The notes under the pieces are model-generated. The model saw only the letters and a program-made list of their open reading frames with translations. It was not told the DNA's origin and did not search any database. 59,032 bases of DNA from Alphaproteobacteria bacterium (GTDB taxonomy: Bacteria > Pseudomonadota > Alphaproteobacteria > Micropepsales > Micropepsaceae): positions 212,578 through 271,609 of the forward strand of contig PLJH01000138.1 of NCBI GenBank assembly GCA_003139615.1, given 5' to 3'. Below are positions 26,255 to 35,066 of this stretch, piece by piece. Position numbers and translations under genes: made by a program. Positions within the stretch are counted from its first letter, which is position 1. The number at the start of each line of letters is the position of its first letter.

Positions 26255-26596
26255 ATGCCGACCGGCGAGCACATCGGGACCTACAAAGAGTTCTGGCCCT
26301 ACTACCTTCAACAGCATTCGAGTCCGCGCACGCGCGCGATCCATTATCTCGGGACCGGACTCGCGCTCCTTTCGATCCTTGCGCTGATCGCGACGTTCAA
26401 CCCCTGGTTCCTGCTTCTCGCGCTTGTGGCGGGTTATGCGCCGGCCTGGATCGGCCATTTCTTCATCGAGAAGAACAGGCCCGCGACCTTCACATATCCA
26501 CTGTGGTCGCTGTTCTCCGACTTCCGGATGGCATGGGATTGGCTCTTCGGGACTCTCCCGAAAGAGCTCGAAAAAGCCGGCGTTTTGCCCCGCTAA
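26255..26596 (+). CDS. Mpo1-like/DUF962 membrane protein
   Basis: 113 residues. Motifs of the DUF962/Mpo1 family: FWPYYLQQHSSPRTRAIHYL with His, then LGTGLALLSILALIATF and the second half GHFFIEKNRPATFTYPLWSL with a conserved His. Two or three membrane helices. Yeast Mpo1 is an Fe(II)-dependent dioxygenase in alpha-oxidation of 2-hydroxy fatty acids; the His residues that bind iron there have counterparts here, but activity of the bacterial proteins is not established by sequence. The ATG at 26255 lies four bases after the CAP gene stop, with CGGAG before it. Confidence 0.85.
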   Translation: MPTGEHIGTYKEFWPYYLQQHSSPRTRAIHYLGTGLALLSILALIATFNPWFLLLALVAGYAPAWIGHFFIEKNRPATFTYPLWSLFSDFRMAWDWLFGTLPKELEKAGVLPR

Positions 26597-26741
26597 CCCG
26601 CCGTTAACGCTCTTGGTTAAATATGCCCGTGAGCTAGGTGCTTCGCTGCGGACGCCTGTTTGTCGGGTGGGCATCGTTTCTTTACACAGAATCTCGAGGC
26701 CGGTACCTTCCTTAGTGGGTGCGGCTCATGGCGAACCGAAA

Positions 26742-29381
26742 ATGCAGCCTGATCTTCCCTGGAACGTTGCCGGCATCCCTCCCGAGGCCCGCGAGGCCGC
26801 GAGAGCGGCTGCGCGCCGCGAAGGGCTGTCGGTCGGCGAATGGTTGACCCGGCGAATCCTGCGCAACCTGTCCGAAGGCAGCGAACCGGTCGACGCCATG
26901 CGGGAAGCCTGGCGCCACGGGACCAATGGCGGCTACGTGCCTCCGCCGGAGCCTTCGCCGATGTCATCTGCCACCAGCCGCGATACCGACGACATGCTGG
27001 CGCGGGTCACGCGCAGCGAAAGCGAAACGCAACACGCCTACCGCCGGATCGAAGAGCAACTGCGCGGCCTCGCCCGCAGGCTGGACGCGACGGAACGCAG
27101 TCAGTCCGAAAACGGCCGCGCGATGAGCAAGGCCGCGACCGAGATCAATATCGCGGCGCGCGAACAGGCCCAGGCCTTCGACCAATTGGGTTCGCATGTC
27201 GTGGGACTCAATGAGCGCATTTCGCGTGTCGAGCGTCAGCCGGCCAGCGATGGTTTGCGCGAAGCGGTCAAGGGCCTCCACCAGGGCCTGTCGCGCGTGG
27301 CCGATCAGATCGCCGAAACCGCCAACAATTCCGCCACGCAGATCGCCGCACTCGCGAACAATGTCGAAACCGTCGCGGGCACGCTTCTCGAAGCGCGCGA
27401 CGAGATGGAGCATACGTCCAAGTCGCTCAACAGCCGCATCGCGGTGATCGACGACCGCGTTCGCGCCGTCGAACGCGCCGCGCATTCGAGCGCCGGCGCA
27501 ATGGAGAAGACGCTCGAGAACATCGAATCCACGGCGGCAACGCGAAAGACCGAAGAAGCAGAGATTCGGAGGCAGGCCGACGCGCTTGCCCAACTGGGAG
27601 AAACGCTCGAACACCTCGCCGCAAAGTTTGCGGCGAGCGAAGCACAGACGGCCGGCGCGATGGCACGGCTCGAAGAAAGCGCCATCAAGATCGAAACGCG
27701 CAACTCCGAGCCGACCGTCGACCGCAGACTGCAAGGCATCGAGCACGCATTGTCGGACATCGCGGGCCGGCTCGAAAATACCGAGCGCAGCACGGCCGGT
27801 ACTGCCGGAAACGTCGAAGAGAATCTGCGCAATCTCACACAACGTGTCGATGCCGCCGACAAACGCCAACGCGAAGCGGTCGCCGAACTGCGCGCGGCCG
27901 TGAAAGAAGCGGCGGGACGCCTCGAAGCCGTCGACCCCACCCCCACCCCCGCTCCTCCTCCCCCACCTTCGCCCGCGCAGGCAGCTGCTCCGGCACAAGC
28001 GGCGAGTTTCGATCTGCCGCCCTTCCCGGATGTGCCGCCGCCGGCGTTCCAGCAACCGCCTTTCCAGCAACCCGGGGGCGCATTCGCCAATCCGCAAGCC
28101 ATTCCGGAACCGCCGCCCGCATTCTCCGGCGACCCCAATTTCGGCGGCGCCCATGCGTTCGGCGCCGATGCCTTCGCAGCCAACGCCGTGCAGCAAGCGA
28201 GCGCCGCGGGAACGGATTCCTATCTCTCGGCTGCGCGCCGCGCCGCGCGTTCGGCCGCAGAGGTCCAGCCCGCCGCACGCGGCGGCTTCTCCTGGGGCTT
28301 TGCCGGTGCCGCTGCGCCCGAACAGGAACAGCAACGCGGCCGCACGCGCTTCGTGCTTGTCGGCGGCATCGCTGCGATCGCGGTGCTTGCGATTCTCGCC
28401 GGCGTGCTTCTGAGCCGCGGACTCGTTTCGAACAATCCGCCCGCAATGCAGGTGGCGCTGCCGCAGTCGTTCCGCGCTCAAACGCCCGCGGCGCAGCCCG
28501 TCGTGCAGGCGCCCGCACAACCGCAAACCGTTGCGCCGGATGACACCGCGAATGCGGCTCAACCCTCGACGGCGACGACGGTCGACAACGCACCGCCGGG
28601 ATCGCCGCGCATTCCCGCGCCGCGCAGCCCGCGCACGCATACGACAGCGATCGAAACCCATCCCATTCCCGCCGCCACTCCGCCGGCACCCGTAAAGGTC
28701 GCAGCGGCGCCTGCAAACACTGTGGCTCCGCCGCCCGCACAGGCGCCCCAACAGGTTTCGTTGCTCGATCGCCTGACGGCGCTTGCCAATTCCGGCAACG
28801 CGAAAGGCGAGATGCTGCTCGGCCTCAAATATCTCGACGGCGACGGCGTTACGGTGAACGAAGCGGAAGCCGCCAAATGGCTCGAACGCGCCGCGACGCA
28901 GAACGATGCGATTGCAGCCTATCGTCTCGGCACGCTCTATGAGCGCGGCCACGGCGTAGCAGCCGATCCGGCTAAGGCCGTGCATTGGTACGAAGTCGCC
29001 GCCCAGCAGGGCAACCGCAAGGCCATGCACAATCTGGCCGTGGCGTACGCGCAGGGTACGGGCACGACCAAGGATCTTGCGCAGGCCTCGCAGTGGTTCG
29101 CGCGTGCCGCCAATCTCGGTCTCGCCGACTCCCAGTTCAATCTCGCGGTGCTCTATGAACGCGGCATGGGCGTGCCGCAAAGCCTGCCCGACGCGTTCAA
29201 GTGGTATGCCATTGCGGCATCCCAGGGCGATGCGGAATCGAAGGCCCGCATCGATGCGCTCACGACCCAATTGAGCGCGCCCGATCGCATCGCGGCGCAG
29301 CACGCGGCCGACACATTCAAGCCGCTGCCGATGGACCGCAGCGCCAACATCCCGCCGGATCCTGCCGCCCTTTTCGGCTGA
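26742..29381 (+). CDS. PodJ-like polar protein: coiled coil, one membrane helix, SEL1 repeats
   Basis: About 879 residues. The N-terminus has GIPPEAREAARAAARREGLS followed by VGEWLTRRI, a short motif typical of alphaproteobacterial PodJ/SEL1 proteins. Residues ~75-400 are Ala/Glu/Arg-rich coiled coil. A Pro-rich stretch (~405-470) follows, then a membrane helix at ~540-560 (FVLVGGIAAIAVLAILAGVL). A second Pro/Ala-rich linker leads to four SEL1 repeats (KGEMLLGLKYLDGDGVTVNE, AAYRLGTLYERGHGVAADP, KAMHNLAVAYAQGTGTTKD, DSQFNLAVLYERGMGVPQS). So the cytoplasmic half is coiled and the periplasmic half SEL1, as in PodJ, which organises a cell pole. Start uncertain: ATG 26742 or GTG 26715. Confidence 0.85.
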   Translation: MQPDLPWNVAGIPPEAREAARAAARREGLSVGEWLTRRILRNLSEGSEPVDAMREAWRHGTNGGYVPPPEPSPMSSATSRDTDDMLARVTRSESETQHAYRRIEEQLRGLARRLDATERSQSENGRAMSKAATEINIAAREQAQAFDQLGSHVVGLNERISRVERQPASDGLREAVKGLHQGLSRVADQIAETANNSATQIAALANNVETVAGTLLEARDEMEHTSKSLNSRIAVIDDRVRAVERAAHSSAGAMEKTLENIESTAATRKTEEAEIRRQADALAQLGETLEHLAAKFAASEAQTAGAMARLEESAIKIETRNSEPTVDRRLQGIEHALSDIAGRLENTERSTAGTAGNVEENLRNLTQRVDAADKRQREAVAELRAAVKEAAGRLEAVDPTPTPAPPPPPSPAQAAAPAQAASFDLPPFPDVPPPAFQQPPFQQPGGAFANPQAIPEPPPAFSGDPNFGGAHAFGADAFAANAVQQASAAGTDSYLSAARRAARSAAEVQPAARGGFSWGFAGAAAPEQEQQRGRTRFVLVGGIAAIAVLAILAGVLLSRGLVSNNPPAMQVALPQSFRAQTPAAQPVVQAPAQPQTVAPDDTANAAQPSTATTVDNAPPGSPRIPAPRSPRTHTTAIETHPIPAATPPAPVKVAAAPANTVAPPPAQAPQQVSLLDRLTALANSGNAKGEMLLGLKYLDGDGVTVNEAEAAKWLERAATQNDAIAAYRLGTLYERGHGVAADPAKAVHWYEVAAQQGNRKAMHNLAVAYAQGTGTTKDLAQASQWFARAANLGLADSQFNLAVLYERGMGVPQSLPDAFKWYAIAASQGDAESKARIDALTTQLSAPDRIAAQHAADTFKPLPMDRSANIPPDPAALFG

Positions 29382-29486
29382 TCGTTTCCGCTTCAGGTTG
29401 ACCCTAACGCAGGCGGCGCGCAGACTCCGCAGCGCCCGGTGAATCGCGCCGGGCCGGCCGCCCTCACGCGCAAAATCGTCTGTCCG

Positions 29487-30407
29487 ATGGAAATTTATTT
29501 GCCCATCGCCGAGATGTCAGTCCATTGGCTGATTCTTCTCGGCATGGGCGCAGCGGTCGGCTTTCTTTCCGGAATGCTGGGCGTGGGAGGTGGTTTTCTC
29601 CTCACTCCCCTTCTCATCTTCTACGGCATCCCGTCCGAAGTCGCGGTGGCCACGACCGCGAGCCACCTGACGGCGTCTTCGATGTCCGGGGCGATCGCGC
29701 AATGGCGGCGCAAGGCCGTCGATTTCAAAATGGCCGGCGTGATGCTCGCAGGCGGTTTGGTCGGCTCGTGGCTCGGCGTCTTTCTTTCGGGCCTCTTGCG
29801 CGCTGCGGGCCAATCGGAGATCGCGGTGTCGGCCGGCTATGTGATTTTGCTCGGCACGGTCGGCGGATTGATGCTGAACGAAAGCGTGCGCACTTTGCTT
29901 GCCGCGCGTGCGGGCCGCTCATCGGCGCCACGCCATCAACGGCAATATGCCTGGGTGCGCAGCCTGCCGGGCAAGATCAGATTCCGGCAGTCGCGGCTCT
30001 ATATCAGCGTCATTCCACCGATCCTGTTGGGTGTTCTGGTAGGATTTTTGTCGGCCATCCTCGGCGTGGGCGGCGGCTTCGTCATCGTGCCTGCGATGAT
30101 CTACATCCTGCGCATGCCCACCAATGTGGTGATGGGCACGTCGCTCGTGCAGATCGTCTTCGTGACGGCCACGACCACGATCCTGCACGCCGCAGACAAC
30201 TACACGGTCGACATCGTGCTCGCGGCGATCCTCATTCTGGGGGGAGCGCTGGGCGCGCAATTCGGCGTGCGGATGGCCACGCGCCTGCGCGGCGAGCAGC
30301 TTCGGCTTATGCTCGCCGTTCTCGTGCTCGCCGTGGGCTTGCGATTGCTCTGGGGGCTCGTGGCCACGCCCGACGATCTCTACAGCCTCGCGATCGGCGG
30401 CTCGTGA
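29487..30407 (+). CDS. TSUP (TauE/SafE) family anion exporter
   Basis: 306 residues. Two homologous halves with the TauE/SafE signature: GFLSGMLGVGGGFLLTPLLI near the start and GFLSAILGVGGGFVIVPAMI in the second half. About eight membrane helices. Family members export sulfite, sulfoacetate or related organosulfur anions. The stop TGA shares its last base with the ATG of the TIGR02186 gene, so the two are a tight pair; that pairing recurs in alphaproteobacteria and suggests one transport unit, but the anion is unknown here. A later in-frame ATG (MSVHW) is also possible. Confidence 0.9.
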   Translation: MEIYLPIAEMSVHWLILLGMGAAVGFLSGMLGVGGGFLLTPLLIFYGIPSEVAVATTASHLTASSMSGAIAQWRRKAVDFKMAGVMLAGGLVGSWLGVFLSGLLRAAGQSEIAVSAGYVILLGTVGGLMLNESVRTLLAARAGRSSAPRHQRQYAWVRSLPGKIRFRQSRLYISVIPPILLGVLVGFLSAILGVGGGFVIVPAMIYILRMPTNVVMGTSLVQIVFVTATTTILHAADNYTVDIVLAAILILGGALGAQFGVRMATRLRGEQLRLMLAVLVLAVGLRLLWGLVATPDDLYSLAIGGS

Positions 30408-31162
30408 TGCGCATCGCTCTGCTTGCCGCAATACTCTGTCTCGCCGCGACCGCCGCAGGCGCCGAAGATCTTGTCTCCGGTCTGTCGCAGGACCAGGTTG
30501 AGATCACTTCGAACTATACGGGCACCGACATCGTCGTGTTCGGCGCGATCGAATCCTCCGACAACACTCTGTCGACAACCGGAAGAGACGTGGTTGTCGT
30601 GGTGCGCGGACCGAACGCCAACATGATCGTGCGCCGCAAGGTTCGCATTGCAGGCATCTGGATCAATCGCGATTCCATGCGGTTCGGCGGCTTGCCGACC
30701 TATTATTTCGTGTCGAGCACGCGGCCCTTGTCGGCGATCACATCCACACAGATGTTGCAGCGCTATCAGATCGGGCTCGCCGCCATCGAGCCGCAAAGCA
30801 TGAGCACCCATGTTCCCGCGAAGGCCGAACCCTATCGGCTGGCGGCGATCCAGGAGCGCGCCAATGCCGGTCTTTATGCGGAAAAGACGAATGTCGAATT
30901 CCTCAGTTATTCGCTGTTCCGGGTCCGCGTGCCGATTCCCGCGACCGTGCCGCGGGGCGAATACACCGCCGAGGTCTATCTGTTTCGGGACGGCAATGTG
31001 GTGAGCGCCGAAACCACGCCGCTCGACGTCGAGCAGTCCGGTTTCGAACGACGCATCTACCGCTTCGCCCATCGTTCGCCGTTAGTCTACGGACTCGCAG
31101 CGGTATTCATGGCGATGCTATTCGGATGGCTGTCGTCGCTGATCGTGCGGCAGCAGGTTTGA
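30407..31162 (+). CDS. TIGR02186 family exported/membrane protein
   Basis: 251 residues. A signal peptide (MRIALLAAILCLAATAAGA) is followed by a beta-rich periplasmic domain (VEITSNYTGTDIVVFGAIES, DVVVVVRGPNANMIVRRK, GIWINRDSMRF) and a C-terminal membrane helix (LVYGLAAVFMAMLFGWLSSL) near residues 225-245. This is the Alph_Pro_TM/TIGR02186 layout. Function unknown; the one-base overlap with the TSUP exporter gene suggests it assists export, perhaps as a periplasmic adaptor. Ends two bases before the convergent pdeM stop. Confidence 0.85.
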   Translation: MRIALLAAILCLAATAAGAEDLVSGLSQDQVEITSNYTGTDIVVFGAIESSDNTLSTTGRDVVVVVRGPNANMIVRRKVRIAGIWINRDSMRFGGLPTYYFVSSTRPLSAITSTQMLQRYQIGLAAIEPQSMSTHVPAKAEPYRLAAIQERANAGLYAEKTNVEFLSYSLFRVRVPIPATVPRGEYTAEVYLFRDGNVVSAETTPLDVEQSGFERRIYRFAHRSPLVYGLAAVFMAMLFGWLSSLIVRQQV

Positions 31163-31164
31163 AT

Positions 31165-31821
31165 TCACGCCGCGACGGCATAGACTTGGCGCGCGCCCAA
31201 AACATAGGCCCGAAAAATATCCGGAAACAGTGTACGCACCGCCATTTCTCGCACGTCGAGCCCGCCGGCATAGGCGCCGAAGGCGGGCATCACGAGGCGC
31301 GTGCCGTCCGATACGAAACAGCGCCGCCGCAAGGTTCGCCCGCGCCGGGTGACGCTCGCGCAAGGGTGCAAATGTCCCGCGATCTCGCCCGCAAAGGGCG
31401 TGGCCGACGGTTCGTGGCGGAACAGGAGGCCGCCGATGGCGACCTCTTCCGCGATCTGCCCGCCCAGCCAGGGCGGCGGCTCGGGATCGTGATTGCCCGC
31501 GATCCAAATCCAGTCCGCGGCCTTCGAAAGCGCCAGGAGCAACTTCCGCTCGACATCGTCGAGCCGGTCCGCGGCTTCGTCGTCGTGGAAGGAATCTCCC
31601 AATGCGATGACGTGCCTGGGTGCGTAGTGCTTCACGAGCGCTGTCACGCGCGCGAGCGTCGCCCGCGTGTCGTAAGGCGGCAGCATGGTGCCGCGGCGCG
31701 CATAGGACGAACCCTTTTCGAAATGCATATCGGAGAAGATGAGCATGCGCATCGCCGGCCAATAGAGCGCGCCGGTCGCATCGAGCAGCAATGTCTCGCC
31801 GTTCACTGCGATCTCACTCAA
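31165..31821 (-). CDS. pdeM: ligase-associated DNA damage response endonuclease PdeM
   Basis: 218 residues, calcineurin-like metallophosphoesterase. The metal-binding blocks are all present: SDMHFEK, VIALGDSFHD, WIAGNHDPEP and AGEIAGHLHP. The order and the neighbouring helicase identify the ligase-associated subgroup (PdeM). These enzymes act with an Lhr-type helicase, an exonuclease and an ATP-dependent ligase in DNA repair. It overlaps the end of the helicase gene by 8 bases. The ligase and exonuclease genes are not in the window. Confidence 0.92.
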   Translation of the reverse strand: MSEIAVNGETLLLDATGALYWPAMRMLIFSDMHFEKGSSYARRGTMLPPYDTRATLARVTALVKHYAPRHVIALGDSFHDDEAADRLDDVERKLLLALSKAADWIWIAGNHDPEPPPWLGGQIAEEVAIGGLLFRHEPSATPFAGEIAGHLHPCASVTRRGRTLRRRCFVSDGTRLVMPAFGAYAGGLDVREMAVRTLFPDIFRAYVLGARQVYAVAA

Positions 31822-34303
31822 GGCGCATGGCCTCCTTCACCAGATCGTCCTCCGCCTCGCGCAGGATATCCTCGTGCGCTTCGCCGGCCACCATTTCCCG
31901 GCTGATCTCCAGAAGCGCCGGGACAGCCAGCGGCGAGACCCGCTCCAGGCGCCGGATGACGATGTGATTCCTGATGCGTTTCAACATGTCACCGAGGCGG
32001 GCGATATCCAAGAGGCCAGTGCCGGCGTCTTCATAAGTTGCGCGCAACAGGATGTGATCGGGCTCATGCGCGCGCAACACATCATAGATCAAGTCGGACG
32101 AGAACGTGACCTGCCGGCCGGTTTTCTCGCGGCCCGGATGGCGGCGCTCGATCAGGCCCGCGATGATCGCGCAATTGCGGAAGGTGCGCTTGTAGAGCGC
32201 GGATTCGGCGAGCCACGCGTCGAGATCGTCACCCAGCATGTCCTCGTCGAACAGCCGGTCCATGTCGACGCCGCCCATGTCGCGCAGACCCCAGATCGCC
32301 AGCGCATATTCGTTCGCGGTGAATCCGAGCGGCCGCATGCGCATGCGTTCGAGACGGCGCGTGAGCAGCATGCCCAGCGTCTGGTGCGCGAGCCGGCCTT
32401 CGAACGGATAGCACACGAGATATTCGCGGCTGCCGCGCGGAAACGTTTCAACCAGCAATTGCCCGGGCTCCGGCAACACCGAACGCCATTGCTGGATGCG
32501 CAGCCATTCGCCGACGGGATGCGGCAGCTTCGACCATTTTTCGGGATGCGCGAGGATTTCGCGCACGCGTGAGGCGAGAAAGGTGGAAAGCGGAAACTTT
32601 CCGCCCTGATAGGAGGGAATCTGCGCTTCCGTGGCGTTGTTGCGGGTGACATAGGCTGAGGTTTCCCGAATGCCTTCGAAGCGCAGCACGGAGCCGGCGA
32701 AGATAAAGGAATCGCCGGGTGTGAGCTGCTCGACAAAATATTCCTCGATGTGGCCCAGCACGCGCCCACCCGTACCCGTGGGTTTGCCGCGCGCCTGAAG
32801 CCGGATATCGAGCATCGGATCTTCGATGATGACGCCCACATTGAGCCGATATTGCTGTGCGAGCCGCGGATGCGCGAGCCGCCACAGGCCTTCCGGCGTG
32901 CGCCTGAGGCGTGCATAGCGATCGTAACTCTTGAGCGCATAGCCGCCCGTCGCCACGAAATCGATGACCTTGTCGAAATCCTCACGCGAAAGGTCGTGGT
33001 AGGACTTGGCCGATGTCACTTCCAAAAAAAGCGAATCCGCGTCGAACGGCGCGGCGCAGGCCATGCCGAGCACATGCTGCGCCAGCACGTCGAGCCCGCC
33101 GCGATGGCGCGTCTCGCCGTCGAGCTCGCCCGCCAGCACCGCGTCGCGCGCCGCTTCGCATTCGAGAACCTCGAAGCGGTTCGACGGCACCAGCAACGCC
33201 CGCGAGGGTTCGTCCAGCCGGTGATTGGCGCGGCCGATGCGCTGCACGAGACGGGCCGCGCCCTTGGGCGCGCCGATGCAGATCACGCGATCGACGGCAC
33301 CCCAATCGATACCGAGATCGAGCGTCGACGTGCATACGACTGCCCGCAGATCGCCCCGCGTCATCGCGGCTTCGACCTTGCGGCGTTGCTGGGCCGCAAG
33401 CGAACCATGATGCAGCGCGATGGGCAGGTTTTCGTCATTGACCTTCCACAATTCCTGGAAGGTGCGTTCGGCCTGCGAGCGCGTGTTGACGAACACGAGC
33501 GCGGTCTTCGAGGCGCGAATGGCATTCATGACATCGGGCATCGCGTGCTGAGCGAGATGGCCCGCCCAGGGCACATAGGATTCCGAGGCGCTGATCGCGA
33601 TCTCCGGCTTGGCGCCGGGCTTGCCCAGCACCAGTGCCGACAACGCCATTCCTCCCGGAGGCTGCGGCACGAGATAACGCTGCAGATGTTCCGGGTCGGC
33701 GACCGTCGCCGAGAGCCCCACCCGGCGATGGCCGGGCGCGAGACGCTCAAGCCGCGCGAGACCCAGCGCGAGCAAATCGCCGCGCTTGCTGTTGGCGAGC
33801 GCATGAAGCTCGTCCAGCACGACGGCGCGCACGCTTTCGAACATGCGCCCCGCATCGCGATTGGCCAGCATCAGCGCAAGCTGTTCCGGCGTCGTCAGCA
33901 GAATGTCAGGCGGATTATAGCGCTGGCGCTGGCGGCGCGACGGCGGCGTATCGCCGGTGCGGGTCTCGACGCGCACGGCAAGCCCCATTTCCGCGACCGG
34001 GATTTCCAGATTGCGTGCGACATCGACGGCAAGCGCCTTCAACGGCGAGATATAAAGCGTGTGCAGCACGCTCTTGCGCCGCTGGGGTGCGCGGGCGAGT
34101 TCGATGAGGCTGGGCAGGAAGCCGGCCAGCGTCTTGCCGCCTCCGGTAGGCGCGACCAGCAGCACGGATTGCCCACGTGCCGCATGATCTATCAGCGCAA
34201 GTTGATGCGGCCGCGGCTGCCAGCCACGGCTTTCGAACCAGTTCTGGAAAACCGCCGGCAACTCGTGGCCGGGCGTTTCGTGCCGCGCAAGGTCCTGGAG
34301 CAT
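31814..34303 (-). CDS. ligase-associated DEXH-box DNA helicase (Lhr-type)
   Basis: 829 residues. Superfamily 2 motifs: Walker A APTGGGKTLAGFLPSL, motif II DELHAL, motif III LSATVADP, motif VI QRIGRANHRLDE. The N-terminus has the PRPHQLALIDHAARG Q-like motif. Beyond the two RecA domains comes the winged-helix and Lhr-core region (GDSFIFAGSVLRFEGI). This is the ligase-associated Lhr subgroup, thought to unwind DNA in repair with PdeM. First gene of the pair; divergent from the Fe(II) dioxygenase with a 90-base gap. Confidence 0.93.
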   Translation of the reverse strand: MLQDLARHETPGHELPAVFQNWFESRGWQPRPHQLALIDHAARGQSVLLVAPTGGGKTLAGFLPSLIELARAPQRRKSVLHTLYISPLKALAVDVARNLEIPVAEMGLAVRVETRTGDTPPSRRQRQRYNPPDILLTTPEQLALMLANRDAGRMFESVRAVVLDELHALANSKRGDLLALGLARLERLAPGHRRVGLSATVADPEHLQRYLVPQPPGGMALSALVLGKPGAKPEIAISASESYVPWAGHLAQHAMPDVMNAIRASKTALVFVNTRSQAERTFQELWKVNDENLPIALHHGSLAAQQRRKVEAAMTRGDLRAVVCTSTLDLGIDWGAVDRVICIGAPKGAARLVQRIGRANHRLDEPSRALLVPSNRFEVLECEAARDAVLAGELDGETRHRGGLDVLAQHVLGMACAAPFDADSLFLEVTSAKSYHDLSREDFDKVIDFVATGGYALKSYDRYARLRRTPEGLWRLAHPRLAQQYRLNVGVIIEDPMLDIRLQARGKPTGTGGRVLGHIEEYFVEQLTPGDSFIFAGSVLRFEGIRETSAYVTRNNATEAQIPSYQGGKFPLSTFLASRVREILAHPEKWSKLPHPVGEWLRIQQWRSVLPEPGQLLVETFPRGSREYLVCYPFEGRLAHQTLGMLLTRRLERMRMRPLGFTANEYALAIWGLRDMGGVDMDRLFDEDMLGDDLDAWLAESALYKRTFRNCAIIAGLIERRHPGREKTGRQVTFSSDLIYDVLRAHEPDHILLRATYEDAGTGLLDIARLGDMLKRIRNHIVIRRLERVSPLAVPALLEISREMVAGEAHEDILREAEDDLVKEAMRLE

Positions 34304-34393
34304 CGTCGCGCCAGACTATCAGCACCCGGGGTGCAACGTCCGCAACCTTTTGCTAGCGTTTGTCCCTGCCGGAATTCCGGTGAAAGGACCCCT

Positions 34394-35056
34394 ATGTTCC
34401 TGATGGTCAAGAATGTGCTGACTCCCGCCGAGCTCGAACAGATCCGGCACCTTGCGGGCAGCTTGCGCTTCGTCGAAGGGCGCGTTTCCAATCCCCATAA
34501 TCTGGCGAAGAACAACCTCCAGGCCGACCTCAGCCAGCCGGATGCCGCCAAGGCGGCGCAGATCGCAGGCGCTGCGATCCAGCGCAACGAGGAGATCGGG
34601 AATTTTGCCTTTCCGAAGCGAATCGCCTCCCCGCTTCTGGCGCGTTACGAGCCCGGCATGACCTATGGCGTGCACGCCGATGCGCCGTTCCTGCCGCTGC
34701 CGAACGGACCGCTGCGCTCCGACGTGTCGGCGACGCTGTTCATCAACGATGGCGCGACCTATGCCGGCGGCCGCCTCGCCATTCACCTGGGCTCGGAAGT
34801 CATGACCATCGAGCCCGAACCCGGTGCGATGATCGTGTATCCCTCGACGACCCTGCACGAAGTGACGCCCGTCACCTCCGGCCAGAGGCTCGTGATGTTC
34901 ACCTTCATCGAAAGCGTCATCCCGGACCAGTTTCATCGCGAGTTGCTGTACACGTTGAACGAGGTCAAGGCGCTCGAGGGATTCAACATGAGCTGGGAAA
35001 ACCGCACGCGCCTGAATTTTGTCAGCGGCAGCCTGCATCGCATGTGGGCAAGCTAA
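34394..35056 (+). CDS. Fe(II)/2-oxoglutarate dioxygenase, PKHD-type hydroxylase
   Basis: 220 residues, the size of PiuC/YbiX-type enzymes. Iron ligands are His and Asp in YGVHADAPFLP and His in STTLHEVTPV; the 2-oxoglutarate Arg is in SGQRLVMFTFIES. Similar proteins are induced with TonB siderophore receptors, but no receptor is nearby here. The protein hydroxylated is unknown. AAAGGA lies nine bases before the ATG. It precedes the dienoyl-CoA reductase by 10 bases, so the two are probably co-transcribed. Confidence 0.9.
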   Translation: MFLMVKNVLTPAELEQIRHLAGSLRFVEGRVSNPHNLAKNNLQADLSQPDAAKAAQIAGAAIQRNEEIGNFAFPKRIASPLLARYEPGMTYGVHADAPFLPLPNGPLRSDVSATLFINDGATYAGGRLAIHLGSEVMTIEPEPGAMIVYPSTTLHEVTPVTSGQRLVMFTFIESVIPDQFHRELLYTLNEVKALEGFNMSWENRTRLNFVSGSLHRMWAS

Positions 35057-35066
35057 GAGAAACGCC

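Noticed and set aside
26604-26620. TTAA...TTAA motif upstream of the PodJ-like gene, possible CtrA site
   Set aside because: The spacer is 9 bases, whereas the CtrA consensus needs 7 (TTAA-N7-TTAA). The motif alone is too short to support the call.
26964-29303. 779-codon minus-strand open frame opposite the PodJ-like gene
   Set aside because: Arg/Gly/Cys-rich composition typical of antisense frames in high-GC DNA; the plus strand has clear SEL1 repeats, coiled coil and a membrane helix.
29441-29462. GCCCGG...CCGGGC hairpin between the PodJ-like gene and the TSUP exporter gene as a terminator
   Set aside because: Six-base stem with no T-run; GC-rich DNA produces such stems often.
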